The notes under the pieces: model-generated
Told to the model about the DNA's origin: nothing
The model's input: only the letters and a program-made list of their open reading frames with translations
Databases searched by the model: none
Position numbers and translations under genes: made by a program
Source of the DNA: an uncultured Bacteroidales bacterium
Lineage (GTDB): Bacteria; Bacteroidota; Bacteroidia; Bacteroidales; F082
NCBI GenBank assembly: GCA_947303395.1
Contig: CAMYYD010000013.1
Location: 1-63,476 of the forward strand
Direction of reading: 5' to 3'
Length of the DNA stretch: 63,476 nt
Shown: piece after piece, positions 9,722 through 19,274 of the stretch
How the letters are laid out: each line of letters starts with the position of its first letter
Numbering within the stretch: the first letter of the stretch is position 1

Positions 9722-10846
9722 TTAGTTCAGCATTACTGGCATGAGGAGCATCAGGATGTCCTCGTCGGCGTTCTGGTTGTCGACTGGGGTGATGATTCCG
9801 GCGCGGTTTGGTGCCGACATCTCGAGCTGAATCTCAGTCTGGCTGAGGTTTGCAAGCATCTCCTGGAAGAACTTCGAGCTGAAGCCGATTTCCATATCTT
9901 CGCCTGTGTAGTTGCAGGTGAGGCGCTCCTTAGCTTCGTTCGAGTAGTCGAGGTCTTCGGCTGTGAGAACCAACTCCTGACCGCTAATCTTGAAACGAAT
10001 CTGGTGTGTTGCCTTGCTTGAGAAGATAGCCACACGTTTGATAGCAGCGTTAAGTAATTGACGGTCAACGATAAGCTTGTTAGGATTTGTTGTCGGGATG
10101 ACTGCCTCGTAGTTAGGATAACGACCTTCGATGAGGCGGCAAATCAGCTTATACTCACCAAATGTGAACGATGCGTTGGTGTTGTTGAATTCAACATGCA
10201 CCGGCTCGTCAGCGCGACCAGCCAAGATATTCTTCAACTGGTTGATAGGCTTCTTAGGCACGATGAACGATGCAGCCGCATCTGACTTAACGTCCATTCT
10301 TCTGTAGCGCACGAGCTTGTGGGCGTCGGTTGCCACGAATGTGAGACATGTGTCGCTCATTGCCATAAACACACCTGTCATGATTGGGCGAATCTCGTCG
10401 TTGCCTGTCGCGAAGATTGTCTTCTCAAAGCCGCAAGCGAGCACATCGGCTGGGATATCCCACACTGAAGGCTCAGCGATAACTGGCACTTGCGGGAATT
10501 CGTCGCTCTTATGACCGACCATCTTATAACGTCCCTCGCCTGTCGTGATTTCGATAGCGAGAGTTGCTTCGTCGATATTAAATGACACCGGGATGTCAGG
10601 GAAATTCTTCATCACGTCGATAAGCAGACGTGCCGGAATGGTGACCTGACCCTTACCTTCAACCATATCAGGTTTGATGGAGACAGTCATCGTCGTCTCA
10701 AGGTCAGATGCCGTAATTTTGAGTTCGTCATCGTTGATATCGAAGAGGAAATCGTCCAAAATCGGCAATGTGTTGCTTGAATTGATGACACCACTGAGTG
10801 CCTGGATTGCTTTTAAAAGCTTTAAACTCGAAAGAATAAACTTCAT
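9722..10846 (-). CDS. dnaN: DNA polymerase III subunit beta (sliding clamp)
   Basis: A 374-residue clamp protein with the family start MKFILSSLKLLKAIQALSGV and NTLPILDDFLF. The three-fold repeated clamp domains span about residues 1-120, 125-245 and 250-374. The C-terminus carries the conserved MLLMPVM ending. It encircles DNA as a dimer and tethers the replicative polymerase. It is monocistronic here and not beside dnaA or recF, so it gives no evidence of an origin, as is common in Bacteroidetes. TAATTTAGCA upstream (minus strand, near 10872) is a weak -7 candidate. Confidence 0.97.
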   Translation of the reverse strand: MKFILSSLKLLKAIQALSGVINSSNTLPILDDFLFDINDDELKITASDLETTMTVSIKPDMVEGKGQVTIPARLLIDVMKNFPDIPVSFNIDEATLAIEITTGEGRYKMVGHKSDEFPQVPVIAEPSVWDIPADVLACGFEKTIFATGNDEIRPIMTGVFMAMSDTCLTFVATDAHKLVRYRRMDVKSDAAASFIVPKKPINQLKNILAGRADEPVHVEFNNTNASFTFGEYKLICRLIEGRYPNYEAVIPTTNPNKLIVDRQLLNAAIKRVAIFSSKATHQIRFKISGQELVLTAEDLDYSNEAKERLTCNYTGEDMEIGFSSKFFQEMLANLSQTEIQLEMSAPNRAGIITPVDNQNADEDILMLLMPVMLN

Positions 10847-10913
10847 AATTCACAATATTTTTTCAAACTGCTAAATTACAACTTTTTATTGAATTGCAGC
10901 CTATTTTTTAAAA

Positions 10914-13900
10914 TTATTTTCTAATTTTTTTAATCCTTTGCAGGAATTTGTCTTTTTCGCTCGGGTTGGCTTTCATATATTCAAACCTTCCAAGCGACTG
11001 AATCATGACGGTCACACGCTTGCCTTTATTCAGCTTATCCATACGTTTATTAAACGCATCGATTGATGAAGCCGTCGCCATAGTGCCGTTTTTATATCTG
11101 AAATACAACCATTTCTTATTGTTTTCCAAATACATTGTCAACTCGGTACCGTCTTTATAATCAATGAGAATGTAGCCGTTGGAGTTGGCCTTGACATTTC
11201 GGCCCATCACTCTTCTGACTGTCACAGCCTTATCGCTATAGAAGCAATGCAGACTATCGTCCCATCGCAGATTCACGTCGTCGAAGACAAACATACCGGC
11301 TTCTTTCGACACCTTCCTACGCATAGTATCGTTTGAGCGGAAGAACTGTTTCTGAATGATTTCAGTAAGTTTCTTGTCGAACGGGAATGTCCACGACGAG
11401 CCAGATTTCAGCTTGAGGTTGATATTGTTGTCTTCCATATTCTCGTTAAACACGCCATCAGCGACGAACGCCACCGTTGAATTTGTGAGACCGAGATTAA
11501 TCTTGCTATCGACCGAAACCAAGCAAGTCTTGTCGTTGAGATACATCTTGGAAATGTAGAAACTACGCTTGTTTCTATCGTATCTGATATTACCTTTGAT
11601 TGAAGCTACAGACTTCTTATTCGGGTTCTTGTAAGTCTCCTCCGACATAAATGAAGTGTAGAAACGCTTATTGGCCGGGTCGTAGAACACACCACTGTTA
11701 TGGTCAAGGTCGTTCAAAGCGATGGTCAGGGTCTTGTCGCTGTGCTTACTAAGGTCGTTGATATCAGAAATGATGATTTCCTTGATGTTATGCTTTGATC
11801 TGAACCATTTGTAGTCGGTTCCGCAACGTGTTTTGATTTGGAAATCACCGTCGAAAAAGAGGTTTTTATCTTCAGATGTAAGCGTCAGGTCACCATGGAA
11901 ATTGAAGTGCATGCCGATAGTGAATCCGTCGTCTTCTCTCACATGTGAGACAGCGGTTGTGAATCCTTTGTTATCGGAATGAATATCGGCAAATTCAATA
12001 CCTTTATGTTTATTCGAATAATACATGAAGCCGTGGGCATGATAGCGGTTCATATCGTCGAAATACACGGTGGTCTCTTCAAATTTATGCTTGTAATCCT
12101 TGTCGACGATAGAGATGACAGCCTCCTGGATGGTATCGATTTTCGTATCCCTCTTAATATTAATAATTCGCTCAGGCGGATTGATCTTGACGTCAGCCAA
12201 GCTGATAACCTTTGTGTCATAAGCCGAAATGACAAAATCAGTCAGGTCGAAATCGCATTGCGACAGCGAGAAATCGATTACGCTGTTTTTGACGTTGGTA
12301 GTCTTCAGCCAGCTCTTGTCGTTACCGGTAATCGCGACCATGTTATTGTCGATAAACCACTCGACATTTGTGAGGTTTGAATTGACTTTATTAAGTGGAA
12401 ATCGCAATCGGCTGGTTTTGTCGATACCTACAAACGAACCGTGACGTGTGACATAATCGATTGCCGTGCGGTAGTTTGTCGCCACAAACGACTCCGAGTT
12501 GCCGAATCCAGCCATAACGGTGAATTTCGACGAATCTGCCGCAAGATCCATCTCCTTGAAAGTGAAATACTTAGAATCGACTTTAGCAGTCTCGACATTC
12601 AAGCGTCCGTTGCCGAAGAAACCTGTCGAATCGAGACTTGCACGACCCGAGAAATTGGAGTTGTCGTACATTATCATTGGATGCTCGATGGTTTTCAGCA
12701 ACATCTTGCTAATTTCCATGTTCAGTCGCATACTCAAGACGTCGACTGTGACGTAAGGATAAGAAAGATTTCCTTCGTTGACAGCAAGCATTTCAAAGCT
12801 TTTCGTGATACAGTTCACTGAATCAGGATAGAAATCAAGCTGTCGTGATTCGATGAACGTGGTCATGAAATTCAGCGAGCCATCGCCGTAGAAACCTTGG
12901 TTTGAAAGATGTATCTTATTGTTAAACACAGCTTTACCGTCATAAATCGCAACACCTTTAGGATCGGACACGTAATGTTCAAATCCCAAAGAGTTATCCT
13001 CCATAACCGTCAGAACCTCTTCAAAATCAGGAAAAATGCCCGATTTAAACACGCCATCCTGACTGAAGTTATTAAGAGCGAAGATGCCTTCCACGCGGAA
13101 ATCAGGGATAATAAATTTAAACCTGTTTCTGTCGAGTTTTCCTCCATTTATCGACTTACGGTCGAAATAAACGTAAGATTCCTTGTCGCTGTCGAAAATA
13201 GGATACTGCGCATAGTAAACATTTCCCGACTTATTGTCTTTTTCGTTGATATAGAAAATGCCGGAAGTATTAACAATCACGTTGCCGAGTCTACCTTTAT
13301 CACTTGTAAACGCGATAGAATCGACGTGCGGGAATTCGATAAGAAAATCATCGTATTTGAAACGGCTGTCGTGAGTGTAAAAGCCATATCTTCCGATGCC
13401 CATATAACCGGAGAAGTCAATATCAAGGTCTTTTTTCACCACGATAGTGTTGTCGTAAGGCTTTATTACAACTCGATCAATTGTATCGTTATGCTCAAAT
13501 TGGCTCAGCACCACGCTATTCACGCCATGCATCGTCAAATCGGCCGATTTCATGTCAATTACGATATTAGGAGAAAAATTATCGGTAACGGAAACGACAC
13601 GAATCACATCATGGTCGATTTTCTTACGGCTAGCGTTGACTGCGATATAAAAATCATGTTTCGGATAAGCGACACGATTGTTATCGTCATAGATAAAATA
13701 GCCACGTCTTACAAGAAACATCATCATTTGAAGCGTTTCGTTGCCCTCATAGCCTAAAAATCTGGTAAGTTCGACCAAATCAACCTCGTCGACATCATAG
13801 GCTTTCATGTAATTATCAACCAAATACAACGGATTTACCACATCCATCATCTGCAGGTCGTCGAACTCGATTCTATTGAAGAAATTTCCTGATTTGAAAT

Positions 13901-15176
13901 ACGCAACACTCTCATTATTAGGCGTTTTCAGCTTATTAAAAACCAGTTCATCCTTCTCAACATTCCAATAAAGAGCCTCTGAAAACACGTCGATGTTATG
14001 ATAAGAGTCCCAATATGGACCGTTGATTCGCTCAGCGATCAGAGTAAGTTCGCGCCGTGGATCATCGTATTGCATTGAGATTCCGTTATGGCTAACCGAG
14101 TCGTTTGCAAAGTAAATCTTGAAATTGATATTCTCTGACCGCACCCTATCGTCGGAAAACAAGAAACATCTAGAGTTGATTCTCGCCCTGATTGTGTCAT
14201 GCTGCATGAATATCATCTCGGCATTATCGTCGCGTGTTCCCATGATACTGAAATGACGGCCTTTCATGCCGACCAAGCCGCTGACATATATGTTTTTGAA
14301 GTAGTTTTTCTTGATGTAATAATCGGAATACGAGACAAATGAAGGATATTCCGCTGCGGTTATCGGCACATTCACCAATGCCTTGTCGCTAAACTTACCG
14401 ATGACAGGCTCCGACATCTTGCTTTTATTATAAAGGATAGCCGAATCGGCAGAATATTCCATGCTTTTCGTGTTGATGGTATAGTCGGCGAGCCTCACAT
14501 AGATATCATCCATGTTGAAGCGCTGCCAGCTGACCCTTCCACCCTTGCCTTTCCACACCATATCCTTAAAATAGAAAGCGCCTCGAGTGTTTTTTATGAC
14601 CGAGCTGTCGTTTTTCGCGGCACAAATTATATCGCCATTTTCCACAACAAGCTTAAAATCGCCCTCATCCGAAAACTGATATTGAGCGTTTCGCAGGCAC
14701 CATTTCACTCCGTTTTTGACATTCAGGACCTCGTCGGCGAAAAACTTTTCCGAGAAAATCAGGTAGTTTTTAAACGCCACCTTTCCCTCCTGCTTATACA
14801 GTTTCGCAGAGCAAACAAGGTAATTCGACAGGTTGTCGTGAAGTTTGGAAGAATACGCCAAATTGTTGACAATCCTGAAAAAGACGAAGAACATAGCGTC
14901 GTTTTGCAGTCGGTCGTTAACCAGCTGTTGCGCGACCTCTTTTACGGCATCCTTCTCCATTCGGTTGAAACGTCCCATCTGCCAGCGTTCGACGAGCTGT
15001 GGCACCATCTCCTTTGACCGTTCCTGAATCTTCTCGTTAGTACTGTTGAGCAAGATGTCGCCAACCTGCACGATAAAAACATCGGAATCAGGAGAAAACA
15101 CGAAGCGTTCCTGAGCAAAAAGAGTCAACGGGAGCAGGAACAGCAGCAAGCCAATATATCGGATAATCCTTAGCAT
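10914..15176 (-). CDS. Giant secreted protein of unknown function (1420 residues)
   Basis: Not recognised. It begins with a signal peptide ending in LFAQ (about residue 22), then a helical region (about 25-165), then more than 1200 residues of short beta-strand-like segments. Similar blocks recur, for example IHLSNQGFYGDGSLNF followed by ESRQLDFYPDSV, and ASLDSTGFFGNGRLNV followed by DSKYFTFKEMDLAADS. Their pattern (G-x-G-x-L-x...S-x-x-x-x-F-x-x-D-S) recalls the repeating strands of LptA/LptD or AsmA/TamB-like envelope proteins. That resemblance is only by eye. The C-terminus is basic and has no transmembrane segment or sorting domain that I recognise. It is the last gene of tpiA-prmA-this gene; its ATG overlaps the prmA stop by 7 bases. 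Confidence 0.7.
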   Translation of the reverse strand: MLRIIRYIGLLLFLLPLTLFAQERFVFSPDSDVFIVQVGDILLNSTNEKIQERSKEMVPQLVERWQMGRFNRMEKDAVKEVAQQLVNDRLQNDAMFFVFFRIVNNLAYSSKLHDNLSNYLVCSAKLYKQEGKVAFKNYLIFSEKFFADEVLNVKNGVKWCLRNAQYQFSDEGDFKLVVENGDIICAAKNDSSVIKNTRGAFYFKDMVWKGKGGRVSWQRFNMDDIYVRLADYTINTKSMEYSADSAILYNKSKMSEPVIGKFSDKALVNVPITAAEYPSFVSYSDYYIKKNYFKNIYVSGLVGMKGRHFSIMGTRDDNAEMIFMQHDTIRARINSRCFLFSDDRVRSENINFKIYFANDSVSHNGISMQYDDPRRELTLIAERINGPYWDSYHNIDVFSEALYWNVEKDELVFNKLKTPNNESVAYFKSGNFFNRIEFDDLQMMDVVNPLYLVDNYMKAYDVDEVDLVELTRFLGYEGNETLQMMMFLVRRGYFIYDDNNRVAYPKHDFYIAVNASRKKIDHDVIRVVSVTDNFSPNIVIDMKSADLTMHGVNSVVLSQFEHNDTIDRVVIKPYDNTIVVKKDLDIDFSGYMGIGRYGFYTHDSRFKYDDFLIEFPHVDSIAFTSDKGRLGNVIVNTSGIFYINEKDNKSGNVYYAQYPIFDSDKESYVYFDRKSINGGKLDRNRFKFIIPDFRVEGIFALNNFSQDGVFKSGIFPDFEEVLTVMEDNSLGFEHYVSDPKGVAIYDGKAVFNNKIHLSNQGFYGDGSLNFMTTFIESRQLDFYPDSVNCITKSFEMLAVNEGNLSYPYVTVDVLSMRLNMEISKMLLKTIEHPMIMYDNSNFSGRASLDSTGFFGNGRLNVETAKVDSKYFTFKEMDLAADSSKFTVMAGFGNSESFVATNYRTAIDYVTRHGSFVGIDKTSRLRFPLNKVNSNLTNVEWFIDNNMVAITGNDKSWLKTTNVKNSVIDFSLSQCDFDLTDFVISAYDTKVISLADVKINPPERIINIKRDTKIDTIQEAVISIVDKDYKHKFEETTVYFDDMNRYHAHGFMYYSNKHKGIEFADIHSDNKGFTTAVSHVREDDGFTIGMHFNFHGDLTLTSEDKNLFFDGDFQIKTRCGTDYKWFRSKHNIKEIIISDINDLSKHSDKTLTIALNDLDHNSGVFYDPANKRFYTSFMSEETYKNPNKKSVASIKGNIRYDRNKRSFYISKMYLNDKTCLVSVDSKINLGLTNSTVAFVADGVFNENMEDNNINLKLKSGSSWTFPFDKKLTEIIQKQFFRSNDTMRRKVSKEAGMFVFDDVNLRWDDSLHCFYSDKAVTVRRVMGRNVKANSNGYILIDYKDGTELTMYLENNKKWLYFRYKNGTMATASSIDAFNKRMDKLNKGKRVTVMIQSLGRFEYMKANPSEKDKFLQRIKKIRK

Positions 15177-16003
15177 CTTTTAAACACCGCAGCGGTCCAC
15201 TCGTTTTTCTTAATATGATTAAGGTATGAAAGGCCGAGACGCTCAGCCTCGTTTCTAATCAATTGTAAATCAGCCTCATAGAAACCACTGAAGAAGATTT
15301 TGCCACCATGTTTCAGACATTTCACGTATTCGTGCATGTCACGAAGCAGAATGTTGCGGTTGATGTTTGCGATGATTATGTCAAACTGTCTGTTGTTCAA
15401 CGAGTTGGCATCGCCAAGTTCAACAACGATATCGTTTTCATCATTGAGTTTCACATTGTCGAGAGCGTTGCGGTAAGCCCATTCATCGTTGTCGATTGCG
15501 ACAGTCTTTGCTGAGCCGAGTTTCTTAGCTAAAATTGCCAAAACGCCGGTTCCCGAGCCCATGTCGAGCACATCTTTGCCACGGAAATCCTCAGTAAGCA
15601 TGAGTTTTATGATTTGCGCCGTCGTCTCATGATGCGCTGTGCCGAACGACATCTTAGGCTCAATGCAGAGGTCGTATTTATAGCTGCTGTCGGCCTCGTG
15701 GAAAGGCGCGCGGATGCGGCAGGTGTTGTCAATTACGACAGGCTCGTAGGATGACTCCCAAGTGGCGTTCCAGTCTTGGTCAGGAATGAGTTCCTGTTTT
15801 ATAATTTTAACGTCCACTAGTTGCTCGAGAGACAAGAGATTATCTAGAGCACCTTTGTTGAAAGCGTTTTCGGCGCAATAGGCGGTAAAACCTTCATCTT
15901 CGTCCATGAAGCTGTCGAAGCCGATGTTGCCGAGCAGCTCGGTGAACATATCCTTCAGAGCCTCGTTATGAGGATTCGAAAAAGTATAGGCTATATAATT
16001 CAT
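15170..16003 (-). CDS. prmA: Ribosomal protein L11 methyltransferase
   Basis: A 277-residue SAM-dependent methyltransferase that trimethylates ribosomal protein L11. The N-terminal substrate-recognition domain is followed by the Rossmann motif DVLDMGSGTGVLAILAKKLG (about residues 160-179), the acidic AIDNDEWAYRNALDN block that binds the SAM ribose, and DIIIANINRN, the family version of the NPPY-like catalytic motif. Length is typical. It sits 6 bases downstream of tpiA and overlaps the giant secreted-protein gene by 7 bases, so the three are cotranscribed. Confidence 0.93.
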   Translation of the reverse strand: MNYIAYTFSNPHNEALKDMFTELLGNIGFDSFMDEDEGFTAYCAENAFNKGALDNLLSLEQLVDVKIIKQELIPDQDWNATWESSYEPVVIDNTCRIRAPFHEADSSYKYDLCIEPKMSFGTAHHETTAQIIKLMLTEDFRGKDVLDMGSGTGVLAILAKKLGSAKTVAIDNDEWAYRNALDNVKLNDENDIVVELGDANSLNNRQFDIIIANINRNILLRDMHEYVKCLKHGGKIFFSGFYEADLQLIRNEAERLGLSYLNHIKKNEWTAAVFKRC

Positions 16004-16009
16004 TGTCAG

Positions 16010-16777
16010 TTACTTAGAAGCCTGTTCGCAGATACTCACAAAATCTTCAGCTTTGAGCGATGCTCCGCCGATCAAGCCGCCGTCAACATCAGGCTGGGCA
16101 AAGAGTTCGGAGGCGTTTTTAGCGTTGCAGCTGCCACCGTAGAGGATATGAATCTGACTTGCGATGTCGTCGCCATATTTCTCTTTCACGAGTTTGCGGA
16201 TGAAAGCGTGAACTTCCTGAGCCTGAGCCGGGGTTGCGGTCTTGCCAGTTCCGATAGCCCAAACAGGTTCGTAGGCGATGATAACATTCTCAATATCAGC
16301 GATGTCGAGATGGAACAGCCCCTCCTCCACTTGTTTGCGAATCACGTCGAAATGCTTGTTGGCTTCGCGTTCTTCGAGGACTTCGCCCACGCAGAAAATA
16401 GGGACGATTTCATATTGAAGAGCCAAGTTGACCTTTGCGGCAAGAGTTTTGTTGTCCTCACCGAAATATTTTCTGCGCTCGCTGTGACCGATGATGCAGC
16501 AGCTCACGCCGATTGAATCGAGCATCTTGGCAGAAACCTCACCAGTGTAAGCACCTGATTCCCAAGCTGCTACGTTCTGTGCTCCCACTTCAAACAATTC
16601 GTGTTCCGAAGCCTCATCGGTAGCGAGTTCGAGATAAGGGAACGGAGGGCAGATTATCACCTCGCATGACGGTTGTTTTTCGTCGAGAAGGTTTTCGAGG
16701 TCTTCGATAAGGGTTTGTGCTTCCTCGAAATCGAGGTTCATTTTCCAGTTGCCGGCAACGATTTTATTTCTTTTCAT
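16010..16777 (-). CDS. tpiA: Triosephosphate isomerase
   Basis: A 255-residue TIM-barrel glycolytic enzyme interconverting DHAP and glyceraldehyde 3-phosphate. Catalytic Lys12 is in AGNWKMN, His98 in IIGHSERRKYF and the base Glu170 in AYEPVWAIGTGKTA (loop 6). The phosphate-binding ILYGGS and GGLIGGASL motifs lie near the C-terminus. It is first in an operon with prmA and the giant secreted protein. A strong -7 element (TATCTTTGCA) is about 34 bases upstream. Confidence 0.98.
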   Translation of the reverse strand: MKRNKIVAGNWKMNLDFEEAQTLIEDLENLLDEKQPSCEVIICPPFPYLELATDEASEHELFEVGAQNVAAWESGAYTGEVSAKMLDSIGVSCCIIGHSERRKYFGEDNKTLAAKVNLALQYEIVPIFCVGEVLEEREANKHFDVIRKQVEEGLFHLDIADIENVIIAYEPVWAIGTGKTATPAQAQEVHAFIRKLVKEKYGDDIASQIHILYGGSCNAKNASELFAQPDVDGGLIGGASLKAEDFVSICEQASK

Positions 16778-16810
16778 GATATGATGATTTTAATTAATTG
16801 CTTGAAAGTG

Positions 16811-16818
16811 CAAAGATA
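16811..16818 (-). promoter_or_regulatory. -7 promoter element for tpiA-prmA operon
   Basis: The minus strand reads TATCTTTG followed by CAC, a perfect consensus, 34 bases before the tpiA ATG. Confidence 0.65.
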
Positions 16819-16853
16819 ATAATTTTTCTTGTAAGTATAGCATTGTTTTTAGA

Positions 16854-16912
16854 ATATGCAAAAATCAGTCTGGATATGCTTCGCATACCACAAGGCCTGA
16901 TTTTTGTATAAT
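16854..16912 (-). repeat. Structured hairpin element, copy 1 (transcription-unit end)
   Basis: Read on the minus strand: an outer stem (ACAAAAATCAG with CTGATTTTTG), conserved bases GGCCTTGTGG, and an inner stem GGTATGC / GCATATCC with one bulge. It lies 21 bases after the stop of the propeller gene at 16933. The same element ends the two neighbouring transcription units (22069-22127, 24086-24148). Confidence 0.85.
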
Positions 16913-16932
16913 CTAAAAACTTAATGAATGAG

Positions 16933-18210
16933 CTACTCTATTGTAACCTCGTATAACCTGCTGTTTCTAGTATTGTCGTTTTTATACAGGAAATAAGCTT
17001 TTCCGTTGTAAATTCTTAGGTTTTCGATAAACGGGAAGCCTCCAAACACTGCAACGGTTTCTGCTGTTCCGTTTTCGATGTTGATCTTCTTGATGGTGGT
17101 GATGCCGTCTTCAACGAAAGTGGTGTAAAATCTGCCGGTTGCAGAGTCCAAAATAACTTTTTTGCCCCATTTTTTAATTACTTGCATCTCACCGCTCCAA
17201 TGACGGTATCTGTGAAATGTGAGCGGATATTCACAAACATATTCTCCCACATCATTGTAAATGAATGTTTTATCTTCATCAAAAGAGAAAAGATAAATGT
17301 TATTATCATAAGAAAAAACCGGGTCGTAAGTCGGTTTACAGAACAGATTGCCGCTGCGGGTAGGTAGTCCCCACCTATATTTGATGGCAAAAAATATGTA
17401 GTCGCGCCCCTCCTGATTCACACAATGATGGAACTCGTGCGGCTGTTTGTCGCCACCTATATTAAAATAATAGTAAAATATCTCCTGATCGAAGTAAAAA
17501 TACCGCCCGCCAACTATAACACTATCGGTGGCACAGGCGATATTTGAAAATGCTGTATAAAATTCCATCAGCGGATAGTGATACAACAATTCCATCTCCA
17601 TGGTCTTGCCCATCAATGTCTTATGTCCTATTTGCCATACATCATCATTGGAAATGATATGCATCTCTCCGAACACATCTTTGAAGATGTTGTAATATTC
17701 CGGACTGATTTTCAATTCAGTAAGGGTATCGCAGTTGAAATTAAGATGCAGAATTGCGTTGTTACGGCGACGTTGAGCGAGAAGATAAATTCCCTTGTCG
17801 TTGATTTCAAAATCTTTGACAGAAACGACCTTATTATCGTAAGCCACATGCGGCGCATTACCGATGAATTCCACCTCTGGCAATGACAGCTGAGAAGGAT
17901 TCATTATAATCACAATTTTCTTACTAAAGTTAAGACTATCAATGATATAAGTCACATTATTGTATGCCACATGGCTAGCATAAATCGTATCGCCAGGCTG
18001 AGAATGTTTCAAAGAAAATAGTCCGTCTTTGTTGGTGACAGCCATAATTGTGGAGTCGATGGAATAGATTCCGACATCTTTAATAGGCTTGTTGCGATTA
18101 TCGAGGACGAGACCGGAGATGACGTTATTCTGCGCGGAAGCAGTAAAAGATAACAGGACTAATAGTACAAATGGAACAAATGATTTGTATAGGAGCGAGA
18201 GTTTTTTCAT
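16933..18210 (-). CDS. Secreted 6-bladed beta-propeller-like protein with N-terminal CarboxypepD_reg domain
   Basis: A 425-residue protein with a signal peptide (cleavage near ASAQ, residue 26). An Ig-like carboxypeptidase-regulatory domain follows (NVISGLVLDNRNKPIKDVGI, about residues 28-110). A region with NGKAYFLYKND-type blade motifs follows, as in Bacteroidetes 6-bladed propeller lipoproteins and BT-type surface proteins. The segment around residues 115-145 (LPEVEF...APHVAYDNK...KDFEINDKGIYLL) is shared with the genes at 18222 and 20560, so the three are paralogues. It is last in its transcription unit, 11 bases after the preceding gene, and followed by the hairpin element. Probably periplasmic or surface exposed; ligand unknown. 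Confidence 0.6.
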   Translation of the reverse strand: MKKLSLLYKSFVPFVLLVLLSFTASAQNNVISGLVLDNRNKPIKDVGIYSIDSTIMAVTNKDGLFSLKHSQPGDTIYASHVAYNNVTYIIDSLNFSKKIVIIMNPSQLSLPEVEFIGNAPHVAYDNKVVSVKDFEINDKGIYLLAQRRRNNAILHLNFNCDTLTELKISPEYYNIFKDVFGEMHIISNDDVWQIGHKTLMGKTMEMELLYHYPLMEFYTAFSNIACATDSVIVGGRYFYFDQEIFYYYFNIGGDKQPHEFHHCVNQEGRDYIFFAIKYRWGLPTRSGNLFCKPTYDPVFSYDNNIYLFSFDEDKTFIYNDVGEYVCEYPLTFHRYRHWSGEMQVIKKWGKKVILDSATGRFYTTFVEDGITTIKKINIENGTAETVAVFGGFPFIENLRIYNGKAYFLYKNDNTRNSRLYEVTIE

Positions 18211-18221
18211 AGGATTAAGAT

Positions 18222-19274
18222 TTAATAAAGTTTTGTTCTTTCAATAAATGAAATCTCTGAGTTGCCGGAATCCCGTCGTTTTTTCAGAGAATATAGATTT
18301 CCTTTATAGATAATCATTTTTTGGCTGAGATAGTTGTTGGCGTTGATTTTAGGGATTGTTTTGCCGATTTTGATGTCGATTTCGTTCAAAGTGGTGCCGA
18401 AGATGGTGTAGAAAGTGCCCCAGGCGCGGTCTTGATAGATGGTGTGACGCCAATAGTTTTGCTTTTCAGGATAAGAAATTTCGCAGCTATGAATCAAATC
18501 CAAACCCTCATTGTAAGCCTCAATTCTACAGTTAAGATGATCGAAATAATAAAGAGTATCAGCCACTTTCGCAAGATGACAGTTTTTTGTGTGATACCAC
18601 GCATTTTTTATAAAAACTTCCCAATCCTCGACAGACGGGCTGTGACAAATATTATCAACAACATGCATATATGCTTCATGCCACTTAAGTTCTCGCTGAA
18701 CTTCACGATACGATTTTGAGTCGTCACTAAAAAACAAATTTTCTTTTTTCTTTGTTTCCAGACTGATTCTATAAAATTTTGAAACATATCCATCAAGTTT
18801 TAACTCATTTAGATACAAATATTTATCAGTTACAAAAAGAATATTGTCCATAACTTTCTTGTAATACCTCTTTTCACTTGGAAAAGCAAGAATAAAGTCG
18901 TTTTTCTCATTGACAATCTGATAAACCGAGTCCTGCCCCACTATCTGGCAGTTATTCATGCAATCGAGGATAATATGCTCTGGTTCAATATGTTGAGGTA
19001 AAAATATAGTGTCGATTGGCTCATAAAATAAATCTGTAATCAGAACACGATAATCGGTGTTTATGCCAAATTTCTTTTGCAGGATGAAGAATTTGTTGTC
19101 ATTAACCTCGAAATCGAGCATCACGAAATTTGGTTTGCTATGGAAATAGGTTACTTTTTCGGCGGTGACATAAACAGCGTCGAGCGTTATAGCTTTTGCA
19201 CATGTATCCTGCTGCGCGGACATGGTTAAGCCGCACAGCAGGGAAAAAATGAGAGTTATAATTGAATTTTTCAT
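18222..19274 (-). CDS. Secreted propeller-like protein, short paralogue without the CarboxypepD domain
   Basis: A 350-residue protein with a signal peptide ending at SAQ (residue 20). The mature part starts directly at the shared block ITLDAVYVTAEKVTYFHSKPN...DFEVNDNKFFILQKK. The paralogues at 16933 and 20560 have this block only after a 90-residue CarboxypepD_reg domain, so this copy lacks that domain or never gained it. The rest resembles the blades of its paralogues (VSKFYRI, DTLYYFDHLNCRIEAYNEG). Its ATG overlaps the stop of the erythromycin-esterase-like gene by 4 bases (ATGA), indicating translational coupling. Function unknown. Confidence 0.55.
   Translation of the reverse strand: MKNSIITLIFSLLCGLTMSAQQDTCAKAITLDAVYVTAEKVTYFHSKPNFVMLDFEVNDNKFFILQKKFGINTDYRVLITDLFYEPIDTIFLPQHIEPEHIILDCMNNCQIVGQDSVYQIVNEKNDFILAFPSEKRYYKKVMDNILFVTDKYLYLNELKLDGYVSKFYRISLETKKKENLFFSDDSKSYREVQRELKWHEAYMHVVDNICHSPSVEDWEVFIKNAWYHTKNCHLAKVADTLYYFDHLNCRIEAYNEGLDLIHSCEISYPEKQNYWRHTIYQDRAWGTFYTIFGTTLNEIDIKIGKTIPKINANNYLSQKMIIYKGNLYSLKKRRDSGNSEISFIERTKLY

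Noticed and set aside
9722..10860. dnaN as sign of a replication origin
   Set aside because: No dnaA, recF, gyrB or cluster of DnaA boxes lies beside it. A single TTATCAACA near 63342 is one mismatch from a DnaA box and not enough.
12909..13757. 282-codon plus-strand frame opposite the giant secreted protein
   Set aside because: Composition is that of an antisense shadow of the beta-rich protein; no promoter, no domain features, and the opposite strand is a coupled operon gene.
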